A stretch of 58,982 bases of DNA from Lewinellaceae bacterium. Its GTDB lineage: Bacteria; Bacteroidota; Bacteroidia; Chitinophagales; Saprospiraceae. This document shows positions 28,498 through 36,792 of the stretch, piece after piece. The translations under genes and the position numbers were made by a program. The stretch's first letter is position 1. Each line of letters starts with the position of its first letter. The stretch lies in contig CANJPT010000013.1 in assembly GCA_947476195.1 (NCBI GenBank), forward strand, positions 1 to 58,982. The letters are read 5' to 3'. The notes beneath the pieces were generated by a model. The model did not search any database. It worked only from the letters and a program-made list of their open reading frames with translations, and was not told where the DNA came from.

Positions 28498-28662
28498 GGA
28501 CGGTGCACGGTATACGGTGAACGGTATACGGTGCACGGTGCACGGGGTCTCCACTCCCTCCACCGTAAACCGTCCACCATATACCGTTCACCGTATACCG
28601 TTCACCGTCCACCATATACCGTTCACCGTTCACCGTATACCGTTCACCGTAAACCGTTCCAA
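28498..28662. repeat. Word-repeat hairpin array between tsdA-like and soxB-like genes
   Basis: About 165 bp built almost only from permutations of the words ACGGT, ATACGGTG and GTGCACGG on the left, and their complements (CACCGT, ATACCGTTC) on the right, around a short unique centre (ggtctccactccctcc). The two halves can fold into one long imperfect hairpin. It fills the entire gap between two cotranscribed genes, so it would appear in the mRNA. Replication slippage or a palindromic repeat family are both possible origins. Confidence 0.75.
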
Positions 28663-28664
28663 CC

Positions 28665-30368
28665 ATGAGCTCAGATCGTCGCAAATTTCTAAAAAACTCC
28701 CTGTTAACTGGCTTGGCCGCCGGGCTTGCACCGCTTGCATTAACGGGCAAAACCCTATTGCCTGAGACAGAGCACCCGGATAACACTTCAGGTTCTGAGG
28801 AAGACCTCGCTCCTTTAAACGGCACCCTCACCCTCCTGCAAACCACCGACGTGCACTGCCAGATCCACCCGCACGATGAGTTATTCTGGGAAAATGGGAA
28901 AGCGGTATTCCGCAAAACGGCCGGGTATGCGCACGTTGCAACGCTGTTTGATAAGGTACGCAAGAGCAATCCCAATACGTATATCATCGATACCGGCGAT
29001 ATGTTTCAGGGCAGTGAACTGTCTGTCAAAACCACCGGAAAGGCCATTACGCCCATTTTGAACGCCATGGGGTATGATCTTTATCTGCCGGGCAACTGGG
29101 AGGTGGTGTATTACAAAAAAGCCATGCAAACCCTGCTCGGTGGCCTCGATGCGCCCAAGGTCTGCGCTAATATGTTTCACGATCTGGGAGAAGGGAAAAA
29201 AGGGGAGCTCATTTTCCCACCGTATTTTACCTGGTCGAAATTGGGCGTAAAAATCGGCTTTCTTGGATACACCGATCCACTGGTACCAACGCGCCAGCCG
29301 CCAGCCTACTCCAAAGGCATTCTTTATACTAAACCAGAAGAGAATCTGGCTTATTACGTCAGTGTACTGCGCGAGCAGGAGCAGTGCGATTTTATTATCA
29401 TTTTGGCACACCTGGGTTTGTCGCAACAAATCGCACTGGCCAATATGCCTGAATGTGAAGGCGTGCAGTATATTTTTGGAGGCGACACCCATGAGCGTGT
29501 GCGCGAGCCGATCGTTTGTAAATATGCCAAAGTAGTGGAACCCGGGGCATTTGGTTCTTTTGTCGGGCGGCTGGATATTGACGTAAAAGACGGCAAGATC
29601 ACGGGTCATCGATACGAATTGATGGAAGTAGACCCGAAAAAATACAAAGCTAAAAAGGAAATATCGGCGCTTATTGATCAACTGGAGACTCCGTATCTGG
29701 ATGAGATTGAGCGGGTGGTGGGGTATAGCACGGTCCCCCTTTATCGTTATTTTGTCATTGAAAATACCATTGATACCCTTATTGTTGACGCGCTATTCTG
29801 GAAAAATGGCACCGACATCGTGCTGTCAAGTGGTTTTCGTTTTTGTCCGCCTCGTAGCACACCCAATGCCGATGGTTTGATCCCGATCACAGAAGGGTAT
29901 CTATTTGATATGCTGCCGGTGGATTCCACCGTTCGGACAGCCAAAGTGACCGGTGAACAATTGATGACCTGGCTTGAAAAAGAAATTCAAAACGTGTTTG
30001 CCAAAGATGCATCCAAACGTTTTGGCGGCTGGATGGTCAAGTTCCGGGGCATGGAAGTTGAATTCAATGCTTTTGGTGAACAAGGCAAACGGGTACAAAA
30101 AGTGACCATCGGTGGCAAACCGCTGGATCCTGCCCGCAGTTATTCCATCTCCGCTTGTGATCGTGAGGGCGATCCGGAAACCATACTTTGTCGTATTCCG
30201 AACGTTAAAGAGGGTAAAAACATGCCCTATTCCCTGCACCCGGTTTTGAAAGAGTATCTGGCGAAACATTCCCCGGTGACGCCGCTGCCGCACGGCGCTG
30301 CCAAAGCCTTGGATGCGCCGGCCACTTTGTTGACCCAGGTGAGTGGGGTGGCGTATGATTTTAGATAA
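28665..30368 (+). CDS. SoxB-like Tat-exported metallophosphoesterase
   Basis: 567 residues of the 5'-nucleotidase/SoxB superfamily. The N-terminus has a twin-arginine signal (SSDRRKFLKNSLLTGLAAGL), so the folded metalloprotein goes to the periplasm. Metal-ligand motifs are in order: TTDVHCQIHP, DTGDMFQG, GNWEV, ILAHLG, GGDTHER. In nucleotidases the third motif is GNHE with a catalytic His; here Trp replaces it, as in SoxB (xHWE/NWE type), which hydrolyses sulfonate sulfur from a carrier. The C-terminal 5_nucleotid_C domain is present. It follows the TsdA-like cytochrome in the same direction. No SoxA, SoxX, SoxY, SoxZ or SoxC is seen here, so its substrate carrier is unclear. A plain nucleotidase is the alternative. 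Confidence 0.78.
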   Translation: MSSDRRKFLKNSLLTGLAAGLAPLALTGKTLLPETEHPDNTSGSEEDLAPLNGTLTLLQTTDVHCQIHPHDELFWENGKAVFRKTAGYAHVATLFDKVRKSNPNTYIIDTGDMFQGSELSVKTTGKAITPILNAMGYDLYLPGNWEVVYYKKAMQTLLGGLDAPKVCANMFHDLGEGKKGELIFPPYFTWSKLGVKIGFLGYTDPLVPTRQPPAYSKGILYTKPEENLAYYVSVLREQEQCDFIIILAHLGLSQQIALANMPECEGVQYIFGGDTHERVREPIVCKYAKVVEPGAFGSFVGRLDIDVKDGKITGHRYELMEVDPKKYKAKKEISALIDQLETPYLDEIERVVGYSTVPLYRYFVIENTIDTLIVDALFWKNGTDIVLSSGFRFCPPRSTPNADGLIPITEGYLFDMLPVDSTVRTAKVTGEQLMTWLEKEIQNVFAKDASKRFGGWMVKFRGMEVEFNAFGEQGKRVQKVTIGGKPLDPARSYSISACDREGDPETILCRIPNVKEGKNMPYSLHPVLKEYLAKHSPVTPLPHGAAKALDAPATLLTQVSGVAYDFR

Positions 30369-30388
30369 AATATATTCAATCTACTACC

Positions 30389-31258
30389 ATGAACTACTGG
30401 CAAACCTTCACCCAAAGTTTCACAGGCTACGCAAGTTACCTGGCCAATGAAGTACTCAACCCGCACTGGGGCAATTATTTCTACTGGCTCATTGCCATTT
30501 CGTTGGCCGTATATGTCCTCGAGCTGCTATTCCCCTGGCGGAAGAACCAACCAAACATTCGCGAAGATTTTTGGCTGGATACCTTTTACATGTTTTTCAA
30601 TTTCTTCCTGTTTGGACTGGTAGGGTACAACGCGGTTTCCAGTGTCGTTTCACAGGGGTTCACTGATTTTCTGGCCAACGTTTTTGGTGTCCGGAATCTG
30701 GTAGCGATCAATATTGCCCAGACGCCGCATTGGGTGCAATTGCTGATTTTATTCCTGGTGCGCGATTTTGTGCAATGGAACACACACCGGTTGCTGCACA
30801 GGGTTCCGTTCCTTTGGGAGGTGCACAAAGTACACCACTCGGTGCGTGAAATGGGGTATGCTGCCCACCTGCGCTACCATTTCGGGGAAACCCTCGTATA
30901 TCGTACCATTGAATATTTGCCCCTGGCGATGATCGGCTTCGGGATCCAGGATTTTTTGCTGGTACACCTGTTCACGATCGTAATCGGTCACCTGAACCAC
31001 GCCAATATTTACCTGCCACTCGGGCCTTTGAAGTATATCTTCAACAATCCGCAGATGCACATCTGGCACCACGTCAAGGATATTCCGAAGGATAGTTACG
31101 GTATCAATTACGGCATTTCATTATCCCTATGGGACTATCTGTTCGGCACCGCCTGGATCCCTGGCGACGGGCGCGACATCAAACTTGGGTTCGAAGAAGT
31201 CGACACTTACCCACACGGTTTTTTTAGTCAAATGCTCAAACCTTTTCAACGAAAATGA
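30389..31258 (+). CDS. Sterol desaturase / fatty acid hydroxylase family membrane protein
   Basis: 289 residues with about four membrane helices and the three histidine clusters of the di-iron hydroxylase superfamily: HRLLHR, HKVHHS and HIWHH. The enzyme would hydroxylate or desaturate a lipid at the cytoplasmic membrane. It starts 20 bp after the SoxB-like stop, with the next gene overlapping its stop codon, so it appears to be in the same operon. Its link to sulfur metabolism is not evident; the substrate is unknown. Confidence 0.87.
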   Translation: MNYWQTFTQSFTGYASYLANEVLNPHWGNYFYWLIAISLAVYVLELLFPWRKNQPNIREDFWLDTFYMFFNFFLFGLVGYNAVSSVVSQGFTDFLANVFGVRNLVAINIAQTPHWVQLLILFLVRDFVQWNTHRLLHRVPFLWEVHKVHHSVREMGYAAHLRYHFGETLVYRTIEYLPLAMIGFGIQDFLLVHLFTIVIGHLNHANIYLPLGPLKYIFNNPQMHIWHHVKDIPKDSYGINYGISLSLWDYLFGTAWIPGDGRDIKLGFEEVDTYPHGFFSQMLKPFQRK

Positions 31259-31482
31259 AGCCCTGGAACGATTGGAAGTTGGTGATTATGGCTTGTCTGT
31301 TTCTTGGGCTTGCCCCTTTTATCCCAGAACCGCACCTGCTGGGCAAACTTCGCTGGGTCGCTGGCGGTGCTATCGGGATGCAAGCTTTGGACTGGTTTGA
31401 TCTCCTATGGCATAGCTTACCCTGGGTGTTGCTGATGAGGCTGGTGTTTTTGAAAATCTTTGGTTTGCCTAAAATTGTATAG
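31255..31482 (+). CDS. Small membrane protein translationally coupled to the hydroxylase
   Basis: 75 residues; the ATG overlaps the preceding TGA in an ATGA arrangement, strong evidence that it is a real coupled gene. Two hydrophobic segments (LVIMACLFLGLAPFIP and LLWHSLPWVLLMRLVFLKIF) suggest a two-helix membrane protein. No domain was recognised. It may be an accessory of the sterol-desaturase-like enzyme. Confidence 0.7.
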   Translation: MKPWNDWKLVIMACLFLGLAPFIPEPHLLGKLRWVAGGAIGMQALDWFDLLWHSLPWVLLMRLVFLKIFGLPKIV

Positions 31483-31583
31483 GTTTATGGCGCTGTTTGT
31501 CCTGTATTCGCCGTGCTGCGACAGGACGAACAGAGCCAAACAATCGTATTAACAGGATAATTCTGATTCAACACATCCCAACT

Positions 31584-31856
31584 ATGACACACATATTCGA
31601 AGTAGAAAACATCAAATGCGGCGGTTGCATGAACACCATCCGCAAAGGGCTCGAGCAAATGCAGGGCGTCAAGGCTGCCCAACCTGAAAACGAGCACGGT
31701 ACTGTCACAGTAGACTTCGATGAGCAAGAGGTCTCCGCTGCTGACATTGGCCTCAAACTATCCGATATGGGTTATCCCCTTCTGGGTGAGAACAATTTTG
31801 GAAAAAAAGCCAAATCATTCGTGAGTTGTATGATCGGACGCGTGACTGCGGAATAA
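31584..31856 (+). CDS. Small heavy-metal-associated (HMA) domain protein
   Basis: 90 residues from the ATG at 31584; an upstream in-frame extension to 31497 has no domain content. The ferredoxin-like HMA fold starts at once (THIFEVENIKCGGCMNTI) with a CxxC metal site, and the usual second-half pattern (GTVTVDFDEQEVSAADIGLKLSDMGYP) follows. A C-terminal tail adds one more Cys (SFVSCMIG). It is probably a copper or other soft-metal chaperone, CopZ-like. No copper ATPase is adjacent. Confidence 0.82.
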   Translation: MTHIFEVENIKCGGCMNTIRKGLEQMQGVKAAQPENEHGTVTVDFDEQEVSAADIGLKLSDMGYPLLGENNFGKKAKSFVSCMIGRVTAE

Positions 31857-31951
31857 GTAAATAGGGCAGATGCGCAGATAGATTATTCTCAAAGGGGGAA
31901 ATTTTGCCTGCAAAGTTTTGAACGAGATATCTACCTTGGGGGGGCTATTAT

Positions 31952-32584
31952 ATGTATATGGAGAATTACCGTCATTTGTTTCCTGATCTTGAAGAAGCCT
32001 TACTACGAGAATTACAGGAGAAAGGCCGCATCTTAACCGCAAAAGCAGGCCAGGTTTTGATTCAAAGCGGCCAGAATATTCGCAATACCATGATCGTGCT
32101 GGATGGCCTGATCAAACTCTATCGTGAAAATGATGAGGGCAGCGAATTTTTTATGTACCATCTCCACCCTGGCGACGGCTGTGCACTTTCTTTGATCTGT
32201 GATCGAAGTTTTAAGCTTAGTTCCGTTACCGCGAAAGCTGTGACGGATTCCGTATTATTGGTTGTGCCGCTGGAACATACCGAAAACTGGATGCGTCAAT
32301 ACCGCACCTGGTATCATTTCGTGGTAGGAACTTACCGTCGACGGTACGAGGAATTGTTGGAAACCATCGATCATATCGCCTTTCAAAACATGGATGAACG
32401 GCTTGAGTTTTATCTGCGTCGCCACCAACAGGCGCTCCAAACCAATGTGCTTGAAATTACCAATACCCAGATTGCGCAGGAACTCAATTCCTCCCGCGAG
32501 GTCATTTCGCGTTTGATGAAAAAACTCGCAGAAGACGGCAAAGTACGTTTGATGAAAAACGGGATTGAGATTTTGAAACCCTAA
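31952..32584 (+). CDS. Crp/Fnr-family transcription regulator, candidate regulator of the sulfur island
   Basis: 210 residues: a cyclic-nucleotide-binding-like beta-roll (about 15-125), a dimerisation helix, and a Crp-type winged helix. The recognition helix reads NSSREVISRLMKKL, placing R182, E183 and R187 exactly like R180, E181 and R185 of E. coli CRP, the residues that contact GTGA half-sites. Palindromes with CGTGA arms (S1-S7) occur across this island. There is no Fnr-type Fe-S cysteine set, but Cys77 and Cys83 (GDGCALSLICD) form a close pair that could respond to persulfide or redox state (inference). ATG 31952 or 31958 can start it. Its last 4 bases overlap the convergent DUF779 gene. 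Confidence 0.88.
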   Translation: MYMENYRHLFPDLEEALLRELQEKGRILTAKAGQVLIQSGQNIRNTMIVLDGLIKLYRENDEGSEFFMYHLHPGDGCALSLICDRSFKLSSVTAKAVTDSVLLVVPLEHTENWMRQYRTWYHFVVGTYRRRYEELLETIDHIAFQNMDERLEFYLRRHQQALQTNVLEITNTQIAQELNSSREVISRLMKKLAEDGKVRLMKNGIEILKP

Positions 32585-32952
32585 TCAGCCTTTGGGAAAA
32601 GTGCCGCATACTCCGCATCAGTGAGCAATCTACTTCGCACCATAAACCGCAATCCAAGCGGAATTTCCAGCGAAAAACTTGCCCCGCGACCGGGCACTAC
32701 GTCTATTGTAAGGTGGGTGTGCTTCCAGTATTCATATTGATCCCTGCTCATGTAAAATGGGCAGCCATGAATATATCCTAACAGCACATCGGATTTGCCG
32801 GTGATGAATTCACCTTCCGGAAAACACATCGGCGCCGAGCCGTCACAGCAGCCTCCGCTCTGGTGAAACATCAGCGGGCCGTGCTGTGCGCGCAACTGGT
32901 CGATGACCGCAGCAGCAGCGGGGGTGATTTCTACCCTTGAAATTTTTTCCAT
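32581..32952 (-). CDS. DUF779 family protein (aldehyde dehydrogenase companion)
   Basis: 123 residues. It contains the family's cysteine-rich segment HQSGGCCDGSAPMCFPEGEF and the terminal HTHLTIDVVPGRGASFSLE. Genes of this family are regularly found next to ExaC/AldB-type aldehyde dehydrogenases, as here, where it follows the dehydrogenase on the same strand. The biochemical role is unknown; the conserved Cys suggests metal or thiol chemistry. A terminator stands between the two genes, so it may also have its own promoter. Confidence 0.88.
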   Translation of the reverse strand: MEKISRVEITPAAAAVIDQLRAQHGPLMFHQSGGCCDGSAPMCFPEGEFITGKSDVLLGYIHGCPFYMSRDQYEYWKHTHLTIDVVPGRGASFSLEIPLGLRFMVRSRLLTDAEYAALFPKAD

Positions 32953-33013
32953 GGTGCTTGTTGTTAATTACTCTATTGCAAACAGGATAGTTTTTGCATC
33001 ACTCAAATCATAG

Positions 33014-33051
33014 TAAAAAACACCGGGCAGCCTACAGCAGCCACCCGGTGT
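33014..33051 (-). terminator. Rho-independent terminator after the aldehyde dehydrogenase gene
   Basis: On the minus strand ACACCGGG and CCCGGTGT pair around a 16-base loop and are followed by TTTTTT. It lies between the aldehyde dehydrogenase and DUF779 genes. Confidence 0.8.
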
Positions 33052-33075
33052 CGTTATCGAAGCAAAATTTATCTA

Positions 33076-34605
33076 CTAAAAAAAGCCGAGCTTGTTCTTG
33101 TCGTACGAGATCAACATGTTCTTGTTCTGACGATAATGGTTGAGCATCATCAGGTGCGTTTCCCGACCAAATCCGGATTTTTTATAGCCGCCAAACGGCG
33201 CGTGTGCCGGATAGGCATGGTAGCAATTGACCCACACCCGTCCGGCCTGAATGGCTCGTGGAATGGTGTATAATTCATGTGCATCTCGGGTCCAAAGTCC
33301 TGCACCCAGACCATACAAGGTATCATTGGCGATGGCCAGCGCTTCTTCGGTAGTTTTGAAAGTAGTCACAGAAGTAACCGGCCCGAAGATCTCTTCCTGG
33401 AAAACGCGCATTTTATTGTGGCCTTTGAAGATCGTAGGCTGTACGTAATAACCCTTTTCCAGTCCGCTGTTCAAAGAAAAAGCCTCTCCGCCGCAAAGAA
33501 TCTCGGCGCCCTCTTGTCGTCCGATCTCCATATAACTCAGAATTTTTTCATACTGATCATTGGAAGCCTGCGCGCCCATCATAGTCTCCGGATCGAGTGG
33601 GTGGCCAATTTTGATGGCTTTTGTGCGGGCGATCACGCGTTCCATGAAGCGATCGTAAATGGATTCATGCACGAGAATACGCGATGGGCAGGTGCAAACT
33701 TCACCTTGATTGAAGGCAAACAGCACCGCGCCTTCCACACATTTATCGAAGAATGCATCGTCTGCATCCGCGATAGAAGGCATAAAAATATTGGGTGATT
33801 TGCCTCCCAATTCCATGGTAACCGGATTCAGGTTTTCTGAAGCGTATTGCATGATCAGACGTCCGGTAGTCGTTTCTCCGGTAAAGGCCACTTTATTGAT
33901 TCTGCTGGATTGGGCCAGAGGCTTGCCGGCTTCGATCCCAAATCCATTGATCACATTGAGCACGCCGTCCGGAAGAATACCCTGGATAAGTTCCATGAGG
34001 ATGAGGATGCTGGTAGGCGTCTGCTCAGCTGGTTTGACGATGGTGCAGCAACCTGCGGCCAGCGCCGGAGCGATTTTCCAGGCTGCCATGAGCAGTGGGA
34101 AATTCCAGGGAATGATCTGCGCGACCACTCCGATGGGTTCTTTGATATTCATGGAGACCGTGTGGGCATCCAGTTCTACCACCGTGCTTTCTTCTGCACG
34201 GATCACGCCTGCGTAGTAACGAAAGTGGTCTACTACGAGCGGAACGTCGGCTGCAAGGGTTTCGCGGATGGCTTTTCCATTGTCGATGGTTTCTACCGTA
34301 GCCAGGTATTCGAGGTTTTTCTCCACCACATCTGCAATTTTCAGGAGCATATTGCTGCGCTCCGTCGCAGAGGTACGTGCCCATGCGGGAAATGCTTTGT
34401 GCGCGGCATCCAGGGCTAGTTCCACGTCTTTGTGGTTGGAGCGGGCTACCTGAGTGAAGGCCTTTCCATCGATCGGGGAGATGTTGTCGAAATACGCGCC
34501 ATCCACCGGAGCCACCCATTTGCCACCGATAAAGTTATCGTACCGCGCTTTGAATGTCGGGCGCGCAACCAACGTACTTGTTTTTTCTTTTTCCAAAACT
34601 GCCAT
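33076..34605 (-). CDS. NAD-dependent aldehyde dehydrogenase (ExaC/AldB type)
   Basis: 509 residues, full-length ALDH superfamily. Visible motifs are the cofactor-binding [20 protein letters not shown], the general-base region [13 protein letters not shown], and the catalytic-cysteine region [12 protein letters not shown] typical of the acetaldehyde dehydrogenase subgroup. It oxidises acetaldehyde and similar short aldehydes to acids in the cytoplasm. It is divergent from an AraC regulator and followed by DUF779, a recurrent trio. A TACCTTTG -7 box lies at 34655-34662 on its strand. Confidence 0.93.
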   Translation of the reverse strand: MAVLEKEKTSTLVARPTFKARYDNFIGGKWVAPVDGAYFDNISPIDGKAFTQVARSNHKDVELALDAAHKAFPAWARTSATERSNMLLKIADVVEKNLEYLATVETIDNGKAIRETLAADVPLVVDHFRYYAGVIRAEESTVVELDAHTVSMNIKEPIGVVAQIIPWNFPLLMAAWKIAPALAAGCCTIVKPAEQTPTSILILMELIQGILPDGVLNVINGFGIEAGKPLAQSSRINKVAFTGETTTGRLIMQYASENLNPVTMELGGKSPNIFMPSIADADDAFFDKCVEGAVLFAFNQGEVCTCPSRILVHESIYDRFMERVIARTKAIKIGHPLDPETMMGAQASNDQYEKILSYMEIGRQEGAEILCGGEAFSLNSGLEKGYYVQPTIFKGHNKMRVFQEEIFGPVTSVTTFKTTEEALAIANDTLYGLGAGLWTRDAHELYTIPRAIQAGRVWVNCYHAYPAHAPFGGYKKSGFGRETHLMMLNHYRQNKNMLISYDKNKLGFF

Positions 34606-34654
34606 AGGTCATGATATTATTAATATGAATTGAAAAATTTAATTCTGAATGAGA

Positions 34655-34767
34655 CAAAGGTATCGGTAGCTTTGGGGGATAATATTTTCCTGCAATATCG
34701 TATGAGTGAACAATCGTATCATTTTTGAAGACCATTTTCGGTTTTGGAATGGAGTGTGGTAACTTTG
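34655..34767. promoter_or_regulatory. Divergent promoter region with ATCGTAT operator repeats
   Basis: A TACCTTTG box (34655-34662, minus strand) serves the aldehyde dehydrogenase, and a TAACTTTG box (34760-34767, plus strand) serves the AraC gene. Between them ATCGTAT is repeated directly at 34697-34703 and 34713-34719 (16-bp period, within the longer words CAATATCGTAT and ACAATCGTAT). Direct repeats of this kind are typical AraC-family operators. The plus-strand box also fixes the AraC start to codons after about 34773. Confidence 0.65.
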
Positions 34768-34785
34768 TTTGTAGAAATAATAAAA

Positions 34786-35718
34786 ATGGCCAGATCTGGA
34801 GATGTAAATATGAATTATTCTGTTCAGCACGAGACAAGGCTTCGGCATTTGTTTGACCATCGGGACACGCTGGTGGAAAGCCGTAAGGTCTTTGCCTTTG
34901 ATACTGCTGAGCTTAATTTGTTTGAGACGGTACAACGCTCGGAGCAATTTGCTTTACGCTTCCCTGATCCGGTTATTGCGATCATGCTGAAAGGGAAAAA
35001 AGTGATGCATCTTGGTCAGGAACAAGGCTTTGATTTTTTGCCGGGCCAATCCGTGATCCTCAATAGCCATGAGCGAATGGTCATAGACTTTCCGGAAGCA
35101 GAAGAGGCCAATCCAACCCGATGTATTGCGCTCACCCTTTCTTCCGATTTGATCCAACGAACGGTGGAGCGTGCCAACGACCAGTTCACGCGACTGGATG
35201 GCGCCAGCTGGTCGCTGGATTATTGCAATTATTTCCTGAGCAACGATGATAATCTGGATGCGCTCGTGCGCCGTCTGATGTATCTCTACATGGAGGATGT
35301 GTACGGGAAAAAAGTGCTGACCCAGCATGGTTTGGAAGAACTGGTGTTGCGCATCATGCAAACCCAGGCAAGACAGATGTTGCTCACCACCGATTCGCCC
35401 AACCGTCATCGATTGGGCGAAGTGCTGCAGTTTATTCGCCGAAACATTTCCGAAAACCTGTCCATTGACGATCTGGCCCGCCGCAGCTATTTGTCTCGGC
35501 CGCAATTTTTTCGTGTTTTTAAACAAGAAATGGGCATTACCCCGGTAGAATTGGTCAACAAGGAGCGGTTGCGTTATGCCAAGCGGATCTTGTTAGAAAG
35601 CCGGGATATTTCCCAGGCTTGTTTTGCTGCGGGCTTCAATAGCCTTTCCTATTTTCATCGTATTTTCAAAAAAGAAGAACGCAAGACCCCGATGATTTGG
35701 TTGGAAGAAAATAGATAG
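34786..35718 (+). CDS. AraC-family transcription regulator
   Basis: About 310 residues with an N-terminal cupin-like sensing domain and a C-terminal pair of helix-turn-helix motifs (LSIDDLARRSYLSRPQFFRVFKQEMG and DISQACFAAGFNSLSYFHRIFKKE). The reading frame opens at 34744, but that lies upstream of the TAACTTTG promoter box, so the ATG at 34786 (or 34810) is used. It stands divergently from the aldehyde dehydrogenase it probably controls through the ATCGTAT repeats. The inducer is unknown, plausibly an aldehyde or alcohol. Confidence 0.88.
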   Translation: MARSGDVNMNYSVQHETRLRHLFDHRDTLVESRKVFAFDTAELNLFETVQRSEQFALRFPDPVIAIMLKGKKVMHLGQEQGFDFLPGQSVILNSHERMVIDFPEAEEANPTRCIALTLSSDLIQRTVERANDQFTRLDGASWSLDYCNYFLSNDDNLDALVRRLMYLYMEDVYGKKVLTQHGLEELVLRIMQTQARQMLLTTDSPNRHRLGEVLQFIRRNISENLSIDDLARRSYLSRPQFFRVFKQEMGITPVELVNKERLRYAKRILLESRDISQACFAAGFNSLSYFHRIFKKEERKTPMIWLEENR

Positions 35719-35742
35719 CCAGGAACAGTATTATTTCGCTGC

Positions 35743-35787
35743 AAAACCCCATAGAACGCCGGATTCTATGGGGTTTTACATTTTTTT
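35743..35787 (+). terminator. Rho-independent terminator of the AraC gene
   Basis: AAAACCCCATAGAA (35743-35756) pairs perfectly with TTCTATGGGGTTTT (35764-35777), followed shortly by a run of eight T. Confidence 0.9.
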
Positions 35788-35794
35788 TGCACTT

Positions 35795-35840
35795 CGTGAC
35801 AAATATCTCAGTCAAGTACCTCCAACTGCTCCCACATTTG
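35795..35840 (+). promoter_or_regulatory. Site S4: Crp/Fnr-type site plus -7 box upstream of tauE/safE
   Basis: CGTGACAAATATCTCA (35795-35810; left arm perfect, right arm weakened) is 22 bp upstream of CACATTTG (35833-35840), the same geometry as S1-S3. The start codon is at 35915. Confidence 0.6.
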
Positions 35841-35914
35841 CAGGATCAATTTGACATTGCAGGAACTTAAGAAACCAGTAATTATTCATCCATTTCGATG
35901 CAAACATTTACTTC

Positions 35915-36742
35915 ATGGAAATCATAGGCTATTTCGCGTCGATGCTGATCGGCGTTTCCCTCGGACTCATTGGCGGCGGGGGCAGTATTTTAACAGTACC
36001 GGTTCTGGTTTATCTTTTTGACGTGGATCCGGTGCGGGCTACGGCTTATTCGCTTTTTATTGTCGGCGCCACCAGTCTTGTGGGAACTTATCCCAAGTAT
36101 CGGGACGGAATGGTCAACCTTAAAACGGCAATTATTTTTGGTATTCCAGCTATTTTGGCTGTGTATGCTACAAGGGCTTTTTTGGTGCCGATGATTCCTA
36201 ATCCTGCGTTTAGCATCGGCAGTTTTGTGGTGTCCAAGGCCATGCTTATGATGGGTATTTTTGCCACACTGATGGTATTTGCCTCCTATTCAATGATCCG
36301 CGGAAAGAAAAGTGGCCTGGAGGAGAAGGAGTCCGATGGGCCTCAAAAATTTAATTATCCCATGATTTTGATGGAAGGAGCTGTTGTGGGTATACTTACG
36401 GGTCTGGTAGGTGCCGGAGGCGGATTTTTGATCATTCCAGCGTTGGTATTGTTTAGCAAACTGCCCATGAAGCAAGCCGTCGGCACTTCGCTGCTCATCA
36501 TTGCCGCCAAATCACTTATTGGCTTTACCGGCGACTTGTCGCACTATGAAATGGATTGGACGTTGCTGGGGATCATCACCGCACTGGCCATCGCAGGGAT
36601 ATTTATCGGCAACAGACTCAGCCGCAATGTGGACGGCGAAAAACTCAAGAAAGCATTCGGTTGGTTTGTGCTCGTGATGGGGATTTATATCCTGATCAAA
36701 GAACTGGTGCTCAACCCTGCTGCTGCTGGCATGGGGCATTAG
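35915..36742 (+). CDS. Sulfite exporter TauE/SafE family protein
   Basis: 275 residues with about eight membrane helices and two copies of the family's glycine-rich re-entrant motif, LIGGGGSILTVPVLVY and LVGAGGGFLIIPALVLF, each followed by the KQAVGTSLLIIA-type loop (VRATAYSLFIVGA in the first half). The family exports sulfite, sulfonates or organosulfur compounds. Sulfite is the product of persulfide dioxygenase, which is encoded downstream, so export of sulfite is the likely job. Promoter site S4 places it in the candidate regulon. The MFS gene follows after 50 bp in the same direction. Confidence 0.88.
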   Translation: MEIIGYFASMLIGVSLGLIGGGGSILTVPVLVYLFDVDPVRATAYSLFIVGATSLVGTYPKYRDGMVNLKTAIIFGIPAILAVYATRAFLVPMIPNPAFSIGSFVVSKAMLMMGIFATLMVFASYSMIRGKKSGLEEKESDGPQKFNYPMILMEGAVVGILTGLVGAGGGFLIIPALVLFSKLPMKQAVGTSLLIIAAKSLIGFTGDLSHYEMDWTLLGIITALAIAGIFIGNRLSRNVDGEKLKKAFGWFVLVMGIYILIKELVLNPAAAGMGH

Positions 36743-36792
36743 AAACAGGATCCAATAACTATCTTGTTGCCTGATTTAACCGCATCCCAGGC

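Noticed and set aside
28498-28662. CRISPR array
   Set aside because: Units are 5-12 bp permuted words without constant repeat length or spacers, and no cas genes are present.
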